Source: Ulota crispa (lineage: Eukaryota > Streptophyta > Bryopsida > Orthotrichales > Orthotrichaceae). Taken from it: DNA of 64,000 nt. The notes below the pieces were generated by a model. That model had not been told where the DNA came from. It ran no database searches and saw only the letters and a list, made by a program, of their open reading frames with translations. Location: contig OY987246.1 of assembly GCA_963920765.1 (NCBI GenBank), positions 23,631,167 through 23,695,166 of the forward strand, read 5' to 3'. Position 1 is the first letter of the stretch; every line of letters starts with the position of its first letter. Positions 23,523 through 34,834 of the stretch are shown piece by piece. Made by a program: the position numbers and the translations under genes.

Positions 23523-23605
23523 TAATGATGCAAGACAAAAAATGTCAATTATATTCTATGTTATGCAAAAAAAACGTAAATGGCATAATAGGATGTTCCC
23601 AATCT

Positions 23606-26600
23606 TTATATCCCCCCATTGTACACCAGATACTGTAAACTTGCAAGTTTCACCCACATCTGCCCCTGGTGTGTTGGAACTTCTACGCTCACTCTCCACG
23701 TCAGCCCTAACTAGTTTCATCCGTTAGTACTTTTTCATCCAGTTTCTGTTTGTTAGACCACTTATTATCATCCATTGCTTATGTACTGTACTTGATCCCA
23801 TTCGCCAGACCTGGAACACTCTCTCGAATACCAGACTCTGGGAATATGGTCTTTGAATTGTACCATTCTGATCAGACATCCTTCGATGTTTAGTTACAAC
23901 ATGATGCTCTTCTAAAGCCTGACCCTCACGATTTCTCATCTTGCTTGCATACTTAAAAACACCAGGTAAATTGGGAAAAACAGTACATTTTGGCACTTCC
24001 AATATTTTGTACAATTTAGCATATTACAAAAAAATAAGTGTGCATTTTTTTGTTCAGTAGTGCAGTCTCAATGATTGTCTCCAATACTTTCAAATAAAAT
24101 GCAACTTTGAGCTATAGTTATGTCTACACTATTTTACTATATGTAAGATTAAGATGGAGTACAAAATGGTCCCTTTGATTTTCCCAATTTACCTAATATT
24201 GGATTTAAAATCCATCACCTTCACCTGCGTGCGAACAATGTTCACATTATATTATGAAACGTATCTCAGTGTCACCAACCTCCCATCGACTCCACTGAGA
24301 GGCCAAGCACGCCTACTTAATTGGCAGCCATCATGTATCCCCAACAAAGCGATTGTACAGTACTAAGCTGAAGCTTCAGTAAAGAATGAGCACTACTTAA
24401 CTATAATTACATATTGATATCCACGTGCGAAGTACAAGTATATATGTGGACTACGGACAGTCTCTGTACACGTTTCTTCAACAAAGAGACTCAGTAGGAG
24501 CTGTCTAGATAGCTATGAGTCATTACACAACGGACGAAGAGAAAAAAAACGAGCTAACCAATCGGCGTCATGTTTGTTAGAATGTCGAAGTCTCAAAGAG
24601 TAGCCGCTTTACCAATAGCCCGTCTGGAATCTTCAGGACTACGGAGTTTCTAGTCTTGCAAGATAGGTGCACTTGATTCTTACGAGTTTGGCTCGCTGAA
24701 ACAAGCCAATTCAAAAAATGTGATAGTGATTAACATGCCAAGTGTTAAGAAGGCTGCAGGAATCAAAAGCACGCCAGCATCGATGTGTGTCTTCACCCTG
24801 TTAGCAGCCAGACGTCAACTGACAAGTAAGTTATGCCCCACGAAATGAAAGCCAACCTGGTTATGACAGTGTTTTTTTATATATTCCAGTTTGTACAGAA
24901 TCAACTCGGCATCAAGGTGCTTCATAGAGTACTCCGAAATTAGGATATGTACAAGAGGGTTAATAAGATATATCATATGTCACAGCAATCACAATGTGTG
25001 TGAATTTGCTGACTTGCAACCCTGCGACGATGCAAATGATGTGCTTTCCATGCAAAGGTGCGTGGTATTCAGTGAATTGCTGGACACTTTTATGATTGTT
25101 TGTTCTTAAAACACCTGCTTCATGTTTCGGAGCAACGTACCAGCAACTATACTCGGTCTCAGAAAACAAATATTTGAGGGACGCCGAGGTACACACAGGG
25201 TGCCTAAGAAGCCATTACTCCGGGTACCCGTGGAGAAGCTCAATGTATAATTACCTTCCTGTATCTTTCTGTACAAGCATGGCAAATTAAGGGGTCATTT
25301 GTACATGGCCCTTCCACGGCTTTACCTTTTAAATTGTGATAGTGAAAAGGAATAATTATCGTGGGAATTTATAGTTGAGTCAAGTTGACCAGACTGATAT
25401 ACATGGGACTTCCGTGAAACTATTTCCCCTGATCCCAACCAAGTTGATCCCAGCGCAATGCAGTCTGACTCACTTGAGTCACTAACCCTCCTCCACCATG
25501 CTTATTTCCTCCACCATGCTTATTTAGAAAGTTATAGGAGATCATGGTACATTTTGCTTGCACTTAACCAAAACTCAAAGGGCTAGTGGTTCCTTGGGCA
25601 CGTTGAAAAGAGCAATGTAGAATGACCCTTTGTCGTCCCTACTTGACATGTTTGCTCAAAAAGTTGTAAAAGGCTAATTCTACGTTGCAAGTTCATCTTT
25701 GCAGGCTGGGGTGTTAATCTAAATCTATTATAGTTTCTTGTGATTTCACATTATATATTGCACTTCATGTACAATTATTTTACAACATTCAAACTCCTAT
25801 CAATAACAGGAAAATAACCAATTCAATGTACAGTTGGAGGATATTTCAAAATTAATCAAATAACTTCAATATTTTATTATGGAAAATTAATAACAAAGAG
25901 ACTACCAAACTTATTTCATTTTGCCTTGACAACTAAGTTACAAAGGGGTTTTACGTTTGCAAAACATTATATAGTATAGCTTTTTTTTGGTGGGAATTAA
26001 CACAACACAAAAAAAACAAATTTCTCCACAATGATTCAAGCAAGTATTTCAAATAATGTGTATGTAGTAAATGAATGTCAATTATATCATCAGGATAAAC
26101 CCATGTATTAAAAAAATCAGATTTGGATCCATTTTTGAAAGAACTATTGTATACATTACGCTTCCATTGATAGTAATCAAACTTTCTAATTTTACAACAC
26201 CAGACAAAAAATATAAAACATTTGGTGAGTCGTTTAGAATGCTGGATCGATGATGCTCTAATAGGGTTTTTTTTAGGCTTTAAAAAGCCAGAAAGCTACA
26301 AAAATTTAATTCAAGCTTCAAGCCTATACAAAAAAATGAAGAAAAAATAGCGTCTTGGTGTCAAATGTTGTTCAACGTTCCAACTCTAGATGCCTGCTAA
26401 GCATTAGAAAAACAAACATGTTGAACACAATATTTATTAAAGTGGGAAAATGCAATTCCCAAATTGTACTTCACCTAAATCCAAAAATGTCACCTTAAAC
26501 CAAATTTGAAGGTATTAGATTTAGTCTGAGCTACTAAAAAATTTTCCCTCATAAATTCCTCCTCTTAGGTGAGGGCATGCGTACCAAAAAAAAACGTTGA

Positions 26601-29238
26601 ACTTGGTTTAGGGTGATCACCTTAAACTTTCAAAAGTCCCAAATTCAACCAAAGTTCCCACTTTAATGAATATCGTGTTGTTGTTGTTTGTAGCCAGTCA
26701 GTCAAGAACTTAGGCAAAAAAAAGTGATCTTCACACAATGTGGAGTCGTATTATTTGAAAATCAAGCCACCCCAAAGTTTCTTTGAGATGATGTCTCTTT
26801 TGTTATAATTTTTTGAGTTTTGTAACCCATGTTTTCAAAAAATTCATTCTTGCAACACCAATATTTGATTTTAGAAAAATTTGGTCACAATCAACAAGCT
26901 CAAAATGTACACACTTGCTGCCCAATTTTGCACTAAAAAAAATTCTTGTGTGACCATATTTGCACCATTAAAAATTGCCATATGGCCTGAGAAGCTGCCG
27001 GTCCAAAACAAAAAAAAAAACCCCTGTGCCCTACCAATGTCGGACACCCAATAATCAACCTCTTGAAATTTAGTGTAGTGTAAATTTAGTGTGGGAAATT
27101 CCAACTTGCTGATTATTCGTGGCTTTGAGTCTGCCTCACTGCAGCGTCCGACGCTGGTGAGTCATGATTCCTTCGTCTTCACCGGGGTTCTCCAGAAGGT
27201 GATGAATCCAGCTCGACTCCAACAATCGCTTCCTTGTCCGCAACTCCCGAAATGTTTCTGCTAAAAATTTCAAAACTAAATTCGTTGCGTGGTACCATTA
27301 CATTCAGTTCCTGATGTTTTCCAAGTTAATGTGCTGAAAGTCCTCATTACCAATGACATCACAGAAAAAAACGCAGAATGTAAAGGGAAAAGGTCGGTGT
27401 CATCGCTCAAATTTTGCCGGTCTATGCAGCTCGAGAACTTCCGCTCGCTCTTCCGTTGATTTCAAGGTGTCAATTATCAACCTCGTCGTGGCATCATCGC
27501 ACATCGCACATCATCGCCAGTACTACAGATTCATCTTCACCACTCATGTTTGCTTCGATAGTTGATGATTAGGGTTTCTCTGCTCTTGACCAAGATAGGA
27601 CTTCGAAGTATCTCATCTCTTATAAGTTGCATGTTTGAACTACACTTGCGTTACATTGTAAACGGGTGACTTTGCACATGAATTCTATGTCCATATCAAT
27701 TGCAATCGAGTTTTCTACCTTGACAAAGGTGTGCAGCTGTTATTCAATGAGCTCGTTGCATTATTTTGCTGGCTGACAAAGATGTGTTTGTTTTTATGTT
27801 GCTTGCCTTTTTAGGGTTTCTACGATGTTTGAGTTAAAACTAACTTGAGGTGTGGCCAAACTGTTTTTCCGTTGGCTATCACAAGGTTGTGATGCAAGCG
27901 TGCAATATTACTTCAAGCTGTTGTGTGCACTTGAAATTGAGATCGTGTGCATCATGTTTCTTTTCTTGTGCTGCTCTCTTGCAATGCTTCCTTCTGATGA
28001 TGTTCCAGATAATATCTGCATATGCCGGGCATTTTGAGGATAAGACTTCCGTGAGTACTACACATTTTTAAACACCTGTAAATCAGAGACGTTTTTGTAA
28101 CCATTTTATCGAACTCACAGAAAAAATTGCTTGGAAGCGTTCACAAGTGAGAGCTTGCTAGTTATGGCCATCTTCTAACACCAAGATGAAGTGATACCCA
28201 TTTACCAATTATCAATTCTCTGCTTGAATTGAGATCGAAATTTATCTCATTTTAAACTCGTACTCTTGCTCAGACGATGAGGCTTTTCCGCATCGCAGAC
28301 TAGTGGAGTTTCAGACGTATGGACAGGATGTGATAACTTGTACTCCAAAAAGTGGCACCTGTTACTAGGTTTCATATGCACAAATGACTGTAGAGCGAGG
28401 GTGAGCGTTTTAGGGTTTCGGGTTCGCATTTCTTGCGTATTTTTAGTTCACGTAAACTTAGATCACCTTGCCAGAGTTTCAGCGGACATGACTCGTGATG
28501 ATTGTTTAGTATCATTGCGATTAAATACTTCAATCAGGTCACGCCTTCTTGTCATTCATTGCTGCGCTACAAAGATTTTGCAAGAGATTATGAAGTCATT
28601 ACATCTGCTGAAGAAATTTCACGAGTTTCGGACTCAACTTGTTGGATCATTCGTAGAGACTCTCTCTGCTTTCACCGTTTCTGTTGATTAAGTTACTGGT
28701 GTTACGATAATGACGAGAGAATATGTCAAATAGAGCCGCCAAAACCTTGCAAAGCCTGCATGATGATTGCTGCAGGTTCATTTTTTCCAAGTCATCTCAC
28801 ATACGCGCTCAAACCCTAACCTGCGCATCATAACTCGAAAGGTTTGCATATGATCGTGTTTAGTAAGCTTATACATGCGTTGTTTGGATGCTTTCATCCG
28901 CATGGCATTCTCATTTAAACGCTTGTCTGCAATTTTGCAGTCACCTGTGTATCTCGTTTTCTATCCAACCGACATTATGATGGTTTATTACAATTATAAT
29001 GGGAGAGACATTATTATCATACTGGCGCAATCCCATCATTCTCCCTTTATAATAGTTTCGTCCACTGTAAGAAACCGCTCCGTAATAAAAATAAAAATAT
29101 GTGTATCTCTGTTTCAGTTGTCATAGTCCACGCAAATCTGTCCTGGAATTTATTTACTCGCATGACCAATGAGCCTGCCTGACATGTCAGATGGCAGGAG
29201 GAGAGTGACGTCGTGCAAAAACCTATAAACGTCAGTTC
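23606..29238. other. Long region without a supported gene
   Basis: Short open frames only, with no splice chain or domain on either strand. From 25700 to 27100 it is AT-rich. From about 27110 to 29230 composition is more balanced and TTAGGGTTT telo-box motifs occur at about 27569, 27811, 28409 and (inverse) 28805, which are common near plant promoters and in 5' leaders. A noncoding transcript or a very diverged gene here cannot be excluded. Confidence 0.4.
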
Positions 29239-29550
29239 CTAATTCAAACTTTGCCTTCTGAGTTAATTAGGGTTTGCAAATGAAATTAGTAACTTACCGG
29301 AGTGCATCTCAGTTGTTTAATAAGCTTAATTCAAACTTTGCCTCCTGAGTTAGGGTTTGGTAGTGAAATGAAGTTAGTACCGGAGTGCATCTCAGTTGTT
29401 AAGCTTAACTTAAATCAAACTTCGCCTTCTGAGTTAGGGTTTGATAATGAAATCAGTACCGGAGTGCATCTCAGTTGTTTAATAAGCTTAATTCAAACTT
29501 TGCCTTCAGAGTTAGGGTTTGGTAATGAAAAGTACCGGAGCGCACACGAG
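29239..29550. repeat. Four tandem telo-box repeats, about 76-83 bp each
   Basis: Four head-to-tail units share AATTCAAACTTTGCC, GAGTTAGGGTTTG and CCGGAGTGCATCTCAGTTGT. The CCGG landmark occurs at 29297, 29380, 29459 and 29535, giving periods of 83, 79 and 76 bp. Each unit carries TTAGGGTTT, apart from small changes. The last unit diverges after CCGGAG. Confidence 0.85.
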
Positions 29551-30655
29551 ACGATGGCTCTGGCGGACGCCAGGTTCATCACCACTTCGCCTCCGCAGCA
29601 TCCCGAACGCACGCATCCTCTTCTTCTTTCGATCTATGTCAACTTTGGCTAAAAATACACAGAGGTGCGGGCGCATGGCTTGACTTGAGGAGCCCTTTTT
29701 GGTCAACAGTGAGTGAAGGCCGGGGCGGATTTGAAGATTTGAGCACCACAAAAATAGGCAGTGGCTTGCAGTGAGAATCGAGAAACGGCCACGGATAACG
29801 AGAATGGGAACGAAAAGGTCGAGAGGACAGATCGAGCTCTGCCACGATGGCGTCTTGTCCTGCAACGGCGGACATTTGAAATTTTTCTCAGAAAGAGAGA
29901 GCAGAATTTGAAAATTGAATGGGGGATGAGATGCCTTATTTCGAGCAGATGTCCAGCTCAAAAGCTCGCACATAATGCTTCCGCTCCTCCTCAAGTGCCG
30001 CCGCGCTCAGCTGCCCCCACGCATGTGTGAAAATGGGGTATCGGACGATTCACAAGCGCTAAATTTGAGCTTAGCCCCCTCTCCAAGAAAGCCCTTGCCA
30101 CTCTGGCTGCTGTGTCCTGGAGTGCCCCCTGGACTGGTGCTTGGCTTGCCCAGTGATGTTCTCCTGCTGATTCCCCTTTTCTCTCTTTTTCCTCCCCCTC
30201 TATTTTTAACCCCCCCCCCCCCCCCCTTTTTTTTTTGCCCACTTTCCCAGGCTCTCCAGCAGTCCAGCAGGCTCTCGCTTCCAGCAACAGTCTCTCTTAC
30301 GTGCCGTGCTGCAGGGTGGTTTTGAATTGCAGGCAAAGCAACCCAGGTCCGCAATTCAAAGCAAAGAGCATTCGCACGGTGGTGCGGTGTTTCCAAGTTG
30401 GATTGCTCTGGCCACGCTAGAAAAGCAGTGAAAAAAGTGGAGTGAAAAAAAGTTAGGTAGCGCAATAAGGTAAGAGGCTCATGAATGGAGCATCTAAGGG
30501 ATGGAACTGAATTTTGGGTAGGTGATACTTTTGAAATATTTTTCAGTAGATTTTCCTTGAAAGATTAGAGGAATTGACATCTAACCCAAGTTGTTTCATA
30601 TTTTTTGGAGCTTTGTGGAATTAGTTATGAAATTTTGAAGTGGAAAGGCCATAAG
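29551..30655. other. GC-richer region, no supported gene
   Basis: Overlapping open frames of 80-160 codons exist on both strands between 29512 and 30465, but no domain or splice chain is recognised. A run of 17 C followed by 10 T lies at 30210-30236. The telo-box tandem repeats just upstream suggest this could be a promoter and first-exon area of an unidentified gene. Confidence 0.35.
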
Positions 30656-30764
30656 GCTCTAAAATGATGCACTTCCTCAAATGTATATCTATACATTGTT
30701 GAAGGGCTATGAAAAAGAACATGTACAAACAGAGTACATTTGAGGAGGTGCACCATTTTAGAGC
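30656..30764. mobile_element. Short hairpin MITE (109 bp)
   Basis: The 30-bp arms start GCTCTAAAATGATGCAC and end in its inverse GTGCACCATTTTAGAGC, with two differences in 30 positions and a loop of about 49 bp. No clear target duplication was found. A transcript would fold into a miRNA-precursor-sized stem-loop. Confidence 0.65.
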
Positions 30765-30857
30765 ACGCACACTTTTAAAATCTCCTACCTTAGACTCTAG
30801 GATTCTCATGATTCATATCATTGATTTATTCTTGGATCTTGTTTCACTAGTTTACTT

Positions 30858-31233
30858 CACCAAATCATGCATTTAGGTTGCTTCATAACAACCTCTTGAC
30901 ATTTCACACTACATCAATATATACCAAAATAGTGCATTTAGGTTGTCCTATACAAATTTCTTGGTATTTCACACTATTTCAATATTTACCAAGACTACAA
31001 CAACTTTTGTCATTGATGATTGTGATAAACAATGGAGGAAGCAAGCAAAGTCTAGGTGCAACAAGCACCAAAGTCAAGGAGCATGGAAGCTAGAACTTTT
31101 GACATAACAAGGAATTATTATAGCATAAAGAGAGCTCCATACACCTCTAGGTGGCCCATAGTGAGTCATGAGGTAATTTTGCCAAGGTAAGGCATCCCAA
31201 TCGTTAAGGCAATCTAGATGCACTATTTGGTGT
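30858..31233. mobile_element. Foldback MITE with duplicated left end
   Basis: The left end CACCAAATCATGCATTTAGG (30858) is followed by a tandem second copy ACCAAAATAGTGCATTTAGG (30923). The right end carries the inverse, CTAGATGCACTATTTGGTGT. The same ends and internal sequence recur at 46659-46952, defining a family. Confidence 0.65.
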
Positions 31234-31239
31234 TGTTCA

Positions 31240-33131
31240 TTGCGTCCTCATATTATGATCCAAGAAAATCTCATATGTATACATGTAGAAAATAGTTATA
31301 TAAATTGTCCCAACTAATAATTAAGAGCTATTCACTTTGTGGACTTGTGATATAAAGTCTTTTCAAATACCAAGTTTGCTCTTTACATGGCTAGCCTCAA
31401 ATGGCAATGATTTCCTTGGATTGACTTTGCATTTCTCAATAAGACACATGGTAAGTTGAACAATAAATTTTACTTAATTGCATTTTCTTCTCAATTCCAC
31501 CCATTTCAATTGCAGCCTAGATTTACCACAAAAATCTGCCGAAATTTTCCTGTCTACCAGGCCCTCAAAAAAGGTCTTTATTTCACAATGTGAAACTTGA
31601 AAACGTTGCAGTTTATTCGAGCAATAATGAAACCCAGCATTGGGAATACTGTTACGCCACCCCACGTCTGGGCAGTCACATCAGTGCCTGCCCCAGCTCA
31701 GACGGTCTGTTTCGTCATTGTGGCCCCCCTGCCACCCTTTTTAAAATGTCTGCCAATGTGCAAAGAAACTTGCAGTTTTGAACTGCAATCGCCACTTCAG
31801 GGTCATCATCCGTGTCAGGGCAATTCTTCATGTGAAGGGCCTGAAGGCCTGAAGGGGGGAGGGTGGATTTGAACAAACACACCCCCCTCCATTGAATGAG
31901 AACCCCAGTAGAATAGAAAACAATATTATTTACCCACTGCTGTTCAACAAATGTGGCTTGGGGTTGAATCCGGTGTTTTATTGCTGGCACTCTCTCTTGT
32001 CCTCCATTCTTCTGGCCAGAGCAGGGTTTTTTTTGTTTGTTTTCTGACCAATAGTTGTGTGGCATTTTTTGAAAATGGTTCGTAACTTGCACGCTCCATC
32101 CCTATTTTGGTTGGAGTTGAAGGTGGCTCCTATGCAAAGATTTTGTAACATCATGGGTTATTTTGTAGGCAGAAAGTATCTATTGGCATTTTTTTGAAAA
32201 TATTCAAATTACAATTGGCATTACTTATTGCATGGATTTGGATTAGGCAACACCTCAAATAGTTTTAAAATTATGGCATCAATCTTCAGTTTGATAAAAA
32301 TCTGCAAAAGCCTAGGCTGAAATGCAATTTTCATTATTGCAATTTGGCATTCTTTGAATTATTCTCCTCCTTTTTTCTATAGGTTTGAAGCTCTTTTTCT
32401 TTTCTTTTTTTTTTTTGAGGGAATTGGGTCTTTAATTGCCCCAAAAAAAATCCTGGGCCAGAGTGTCCTTCATGAATGAGTAGATCTGCACTTTTCACTC
32501 GTTTTTAGTCCTTCACTGGAGTGGTACCCCTTGCTAATCGCCATTAACTTTCTTACTCCCTTTGTATAAAGTAACTAACCTACCTTTGGGTACAAACCCA
32601 GTTTTTGAGTTGCTATATCCATCATGATGTGCGGAGAAAGTATAAAAGAAAAGCAGCCAAATCGGTAGAAGTTCGAATCTACTAGATGAAAACCGGATGA
32701 AAACTGGCCAGAATTTCAAAAAATGTATGATTATAGTACAAATATGTAGGTAATATCCACTGCATGCACTGAAAAAACCGGTTGAAATTTGGAAAGGCCT
32801 CAACATATTCAAGTGTGGAGCAAGAGAGCCAAGAGAGCCATGTTTATTGTAATGGGAATTGGCCAATTTTTGGGACAAAGGTAAAATTGGCATTCCTCAA
32901 ATGAAGGAATAGCGGTATGTAAACAAAACAAAAATATGAAACTAAAGTAGAATCCATTTATTTATGGAGAATCATATGTTGGGGGAGGTACTAGCTAAAA
33001 GGAATTTGTTGAGTGGATGTTTTCCTATGATATCAAGGACATGGAAGATTATTGGGTGGATTGGTAGACACTAGATATGAGATTGACATGATTCTATGAA
33101 TATTAGTAGCATGCACTAGTAAAAAAGTTGT
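31240..33131. other. No gene recognised
   Basis: AT-rich DNA with a moderately GC-rich patch around 31640-31900. Open frames are short and not conserved in appearance. No repeats with clear borders were found. Confidence 0.4.
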
Positions 33132-33135
33132 TTAA

Positions 33136-33488
33136 CCCTTAAGCGTTGGATGGGTGGCCGTATCTGCCCTCTACAGTGGTGTGGCAAGTGCCCATCCATT
33201 AAAATTTTGTTCTATAAAGTTGCAAAAGTCTACAATGCATGGTGCCCTTATGAAAGTTGCAAGAAGGGTAGCTTGGGACCTAACACTGTGTTTCTAAACC
33301 TTATCACAATTTGGGTTACAAAAAAAATATGAATGCATCTCATGAGGTAATTTTTTGCCTTACATGATGTACAATGTATTTATGGTCACTTCTGAAAAAA
33401 AAAATCAAATGAAAGACGACTTTATTTGAATCATAGAATCTTTTTTTAAAGCTGAAGAACATTTTTTGTCCTCCTCAACGTTTAAGGG
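33136..33488. mobile_element. TTAA-flanked MITE, piggyBac-type (353 bp)
   Basis: Perfect TTAA duplications (33132-33135 and 33489-33492) enclose ends CCCTTAAGCGTTGGA and the inverse of CCCTTAAACGTTGAG. This is the clearest member of the TTAA/CCCTT family in the window. No coding capacity. Confidence 0.78.
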
Positions 33489-33492
33489 TTAA

Positions 33493-34700
33493 AAGAAACC
33501 AAGCTATAATGCACCAAGCCCACTTAGGTGCCACAAGCTTGTGTCCGAGTGGGAATAAAGAACCAAGTTTTGGCATTATAGCTTGGTTTTCGAAAAGTAG
33601 CATCTTGCTTTTATGCAAACAATGAGCTTAACACAAAGATGTGATGGATTTATACCAATTTGACCATGGACATGCAAAGTTTTGTTGTTCCTCTTTTGTC
33701 TTTGGTGTATCATTGTGAAATGTCACTTGAGTAGGTTGATTTTTAAAAAAATGTAAATCACGTAATTATGAATGGTTGGATTGGTGGCCAGTTGAAACGG
33801 AAAAGAAGAAAAATTTGGTGAAGCCAAGGGTTGGAGAAAAAAATGGAGGTATTTGCTCGTTAAAAACTGACACTGCAAGAGTTGCAAGTTTGAGTCATAT
33901 TCAGGCCTTTTTTTTTTCATTTTTTAAGAAGTGTGAAGGTGACTATTTAAAATGTTATAGTGGTGCTCCAAATTTCAACATTCATTCACATATTGGATAG
34001 AAAATATCACATTAGTACATATTATATGTCTAAAAATTTGTTTTCATCCACAATTTGGCAATTTCATCCAATTTTTTAAAAAAAATGAAGACTATTGACA
34101 AAATCATCAAAAAATTTGGCATTTTTTTAAGTATTTTTTAGCCAGATTTTTGGGTGCAATCTGGCACCAAAAAGCCAAAAAAAGAAGCCCTGGTCATATC
34201 TAATAGAAGATGTGAAGTGGGGGAATCCAAGCTGGGCGAGCCCAAATTCTCTCACCACCCTGAATCTACTTGGTTTGTTTTTTCACAAAATAGAGATATT
34301 CCATAACAAGCGAATCATACTTGGTTTTCTTGGGACCTCAAAAACCCTGAGTCTAAAATAAATATTAACGTTTTATTCTGAAAATTCTCAAGAAGCCTGT
34401 AGCTTTACTTTTCTTTATCCTATTAGGCTGGCAGGACAAGAGAAAGCGTAATTTCATATAGATTATCCCAGTTTTCCTGTGGAGGTCTTTGTTTATCTTC
34501 TCCTTGAGTGGTGGAACGTGAAATCTGGAGCAATATAATATTGAGGCAGCCTTCCATGAATCCTGAGAAAAGACGTACTTCATCCCAAAGTTATAGAGGA
34601 TTCTCCCCATGAGTCTCACTAAGTGGATGTATTTGATTGGTGCTCCTTCATCCATCCAAGTTTTCAAAACCCAAGCTGATGTATTATGCAAATCCCATCT
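33493..34700. other. No gene recognised
   Basis: AT-rich spacer. A 113-codon minus-strand open frame (34706-34365) has no recognisable motif. Confidence 0.4.
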
Positions 34701-34703
34701 TAA

Positions 34704-34831
34704 CACTAGTAGAAAATTGGGTTGAAGTTAACATAAACTACATGATATTTTCATGATTTGCAAATTTTTACATTAGAAGCATGAAAACATAATGTAGTTT
34801 ATGTTGACTTCAACATAGTTTTCTATTAGTG
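34704..34831. mobile_element. Miniature CACTA element, 128 bp hairpin
   Basis: Starts CACTAGTAGAAAA, identical to the first 13 bases of the 5572 CACTA element, and ends TTTTCTATTAGTG. TAA duplications lie at 34701-34703 and 34832-34834. The arms are an almost complete inverted repeat (ACATAAACTACAT against ATGTAGTTTATGT and so on) with a short loop, so it is a deletion-derived CACTA MITE. Confidence 0.82.
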
Positions 34832-34834
34832 TAA

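Larger units (their letters stand above)
21265..23605. mobile_element. Large foldback element C (about 2.3 kb), with insertions
   Basis: The left arm (about 21265-21710) and right arm (about 22893-23209 continuing 23525-23605) are inverted relatives. For example, the CTTGCATAACC region near 21335 pairs with the ATGCAAGAC region near 23528. Arm sequences match those of foldbacks A and B, for example GAGATTTGATT and GGAAAGATGTG. Two smaller elements interrupt it: a TTAA-flanked MITE (22554-22868) in the loop and a TA-flanked MITE (23210-23522) in the right arm. It is more diverged than A and B and hence older. No coding region is supported. Confidence 0.65.

Noticed and set aside
27980-28770. 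Possible cluster of box C/D snoRNAs (several TGATGA motifs)
   Set aside because: CTGA boxes are not at suitable distances, and no terminal stems pair beside them. The motif density fits chance.
29512-30465. Several 80-160 codon open frames on both strands
   Set aside because: They overlap each other in opposite strands, include the C/T homopolymer run and lack any recognisable motif or splice chain.
32640-32700. Possible T-arm (GTTCGAATC) of a tRNA gene
   Set aside because: The upstream 50 bases do not form the remaining cloverleaf arms, and no paired acceptor stem is present.
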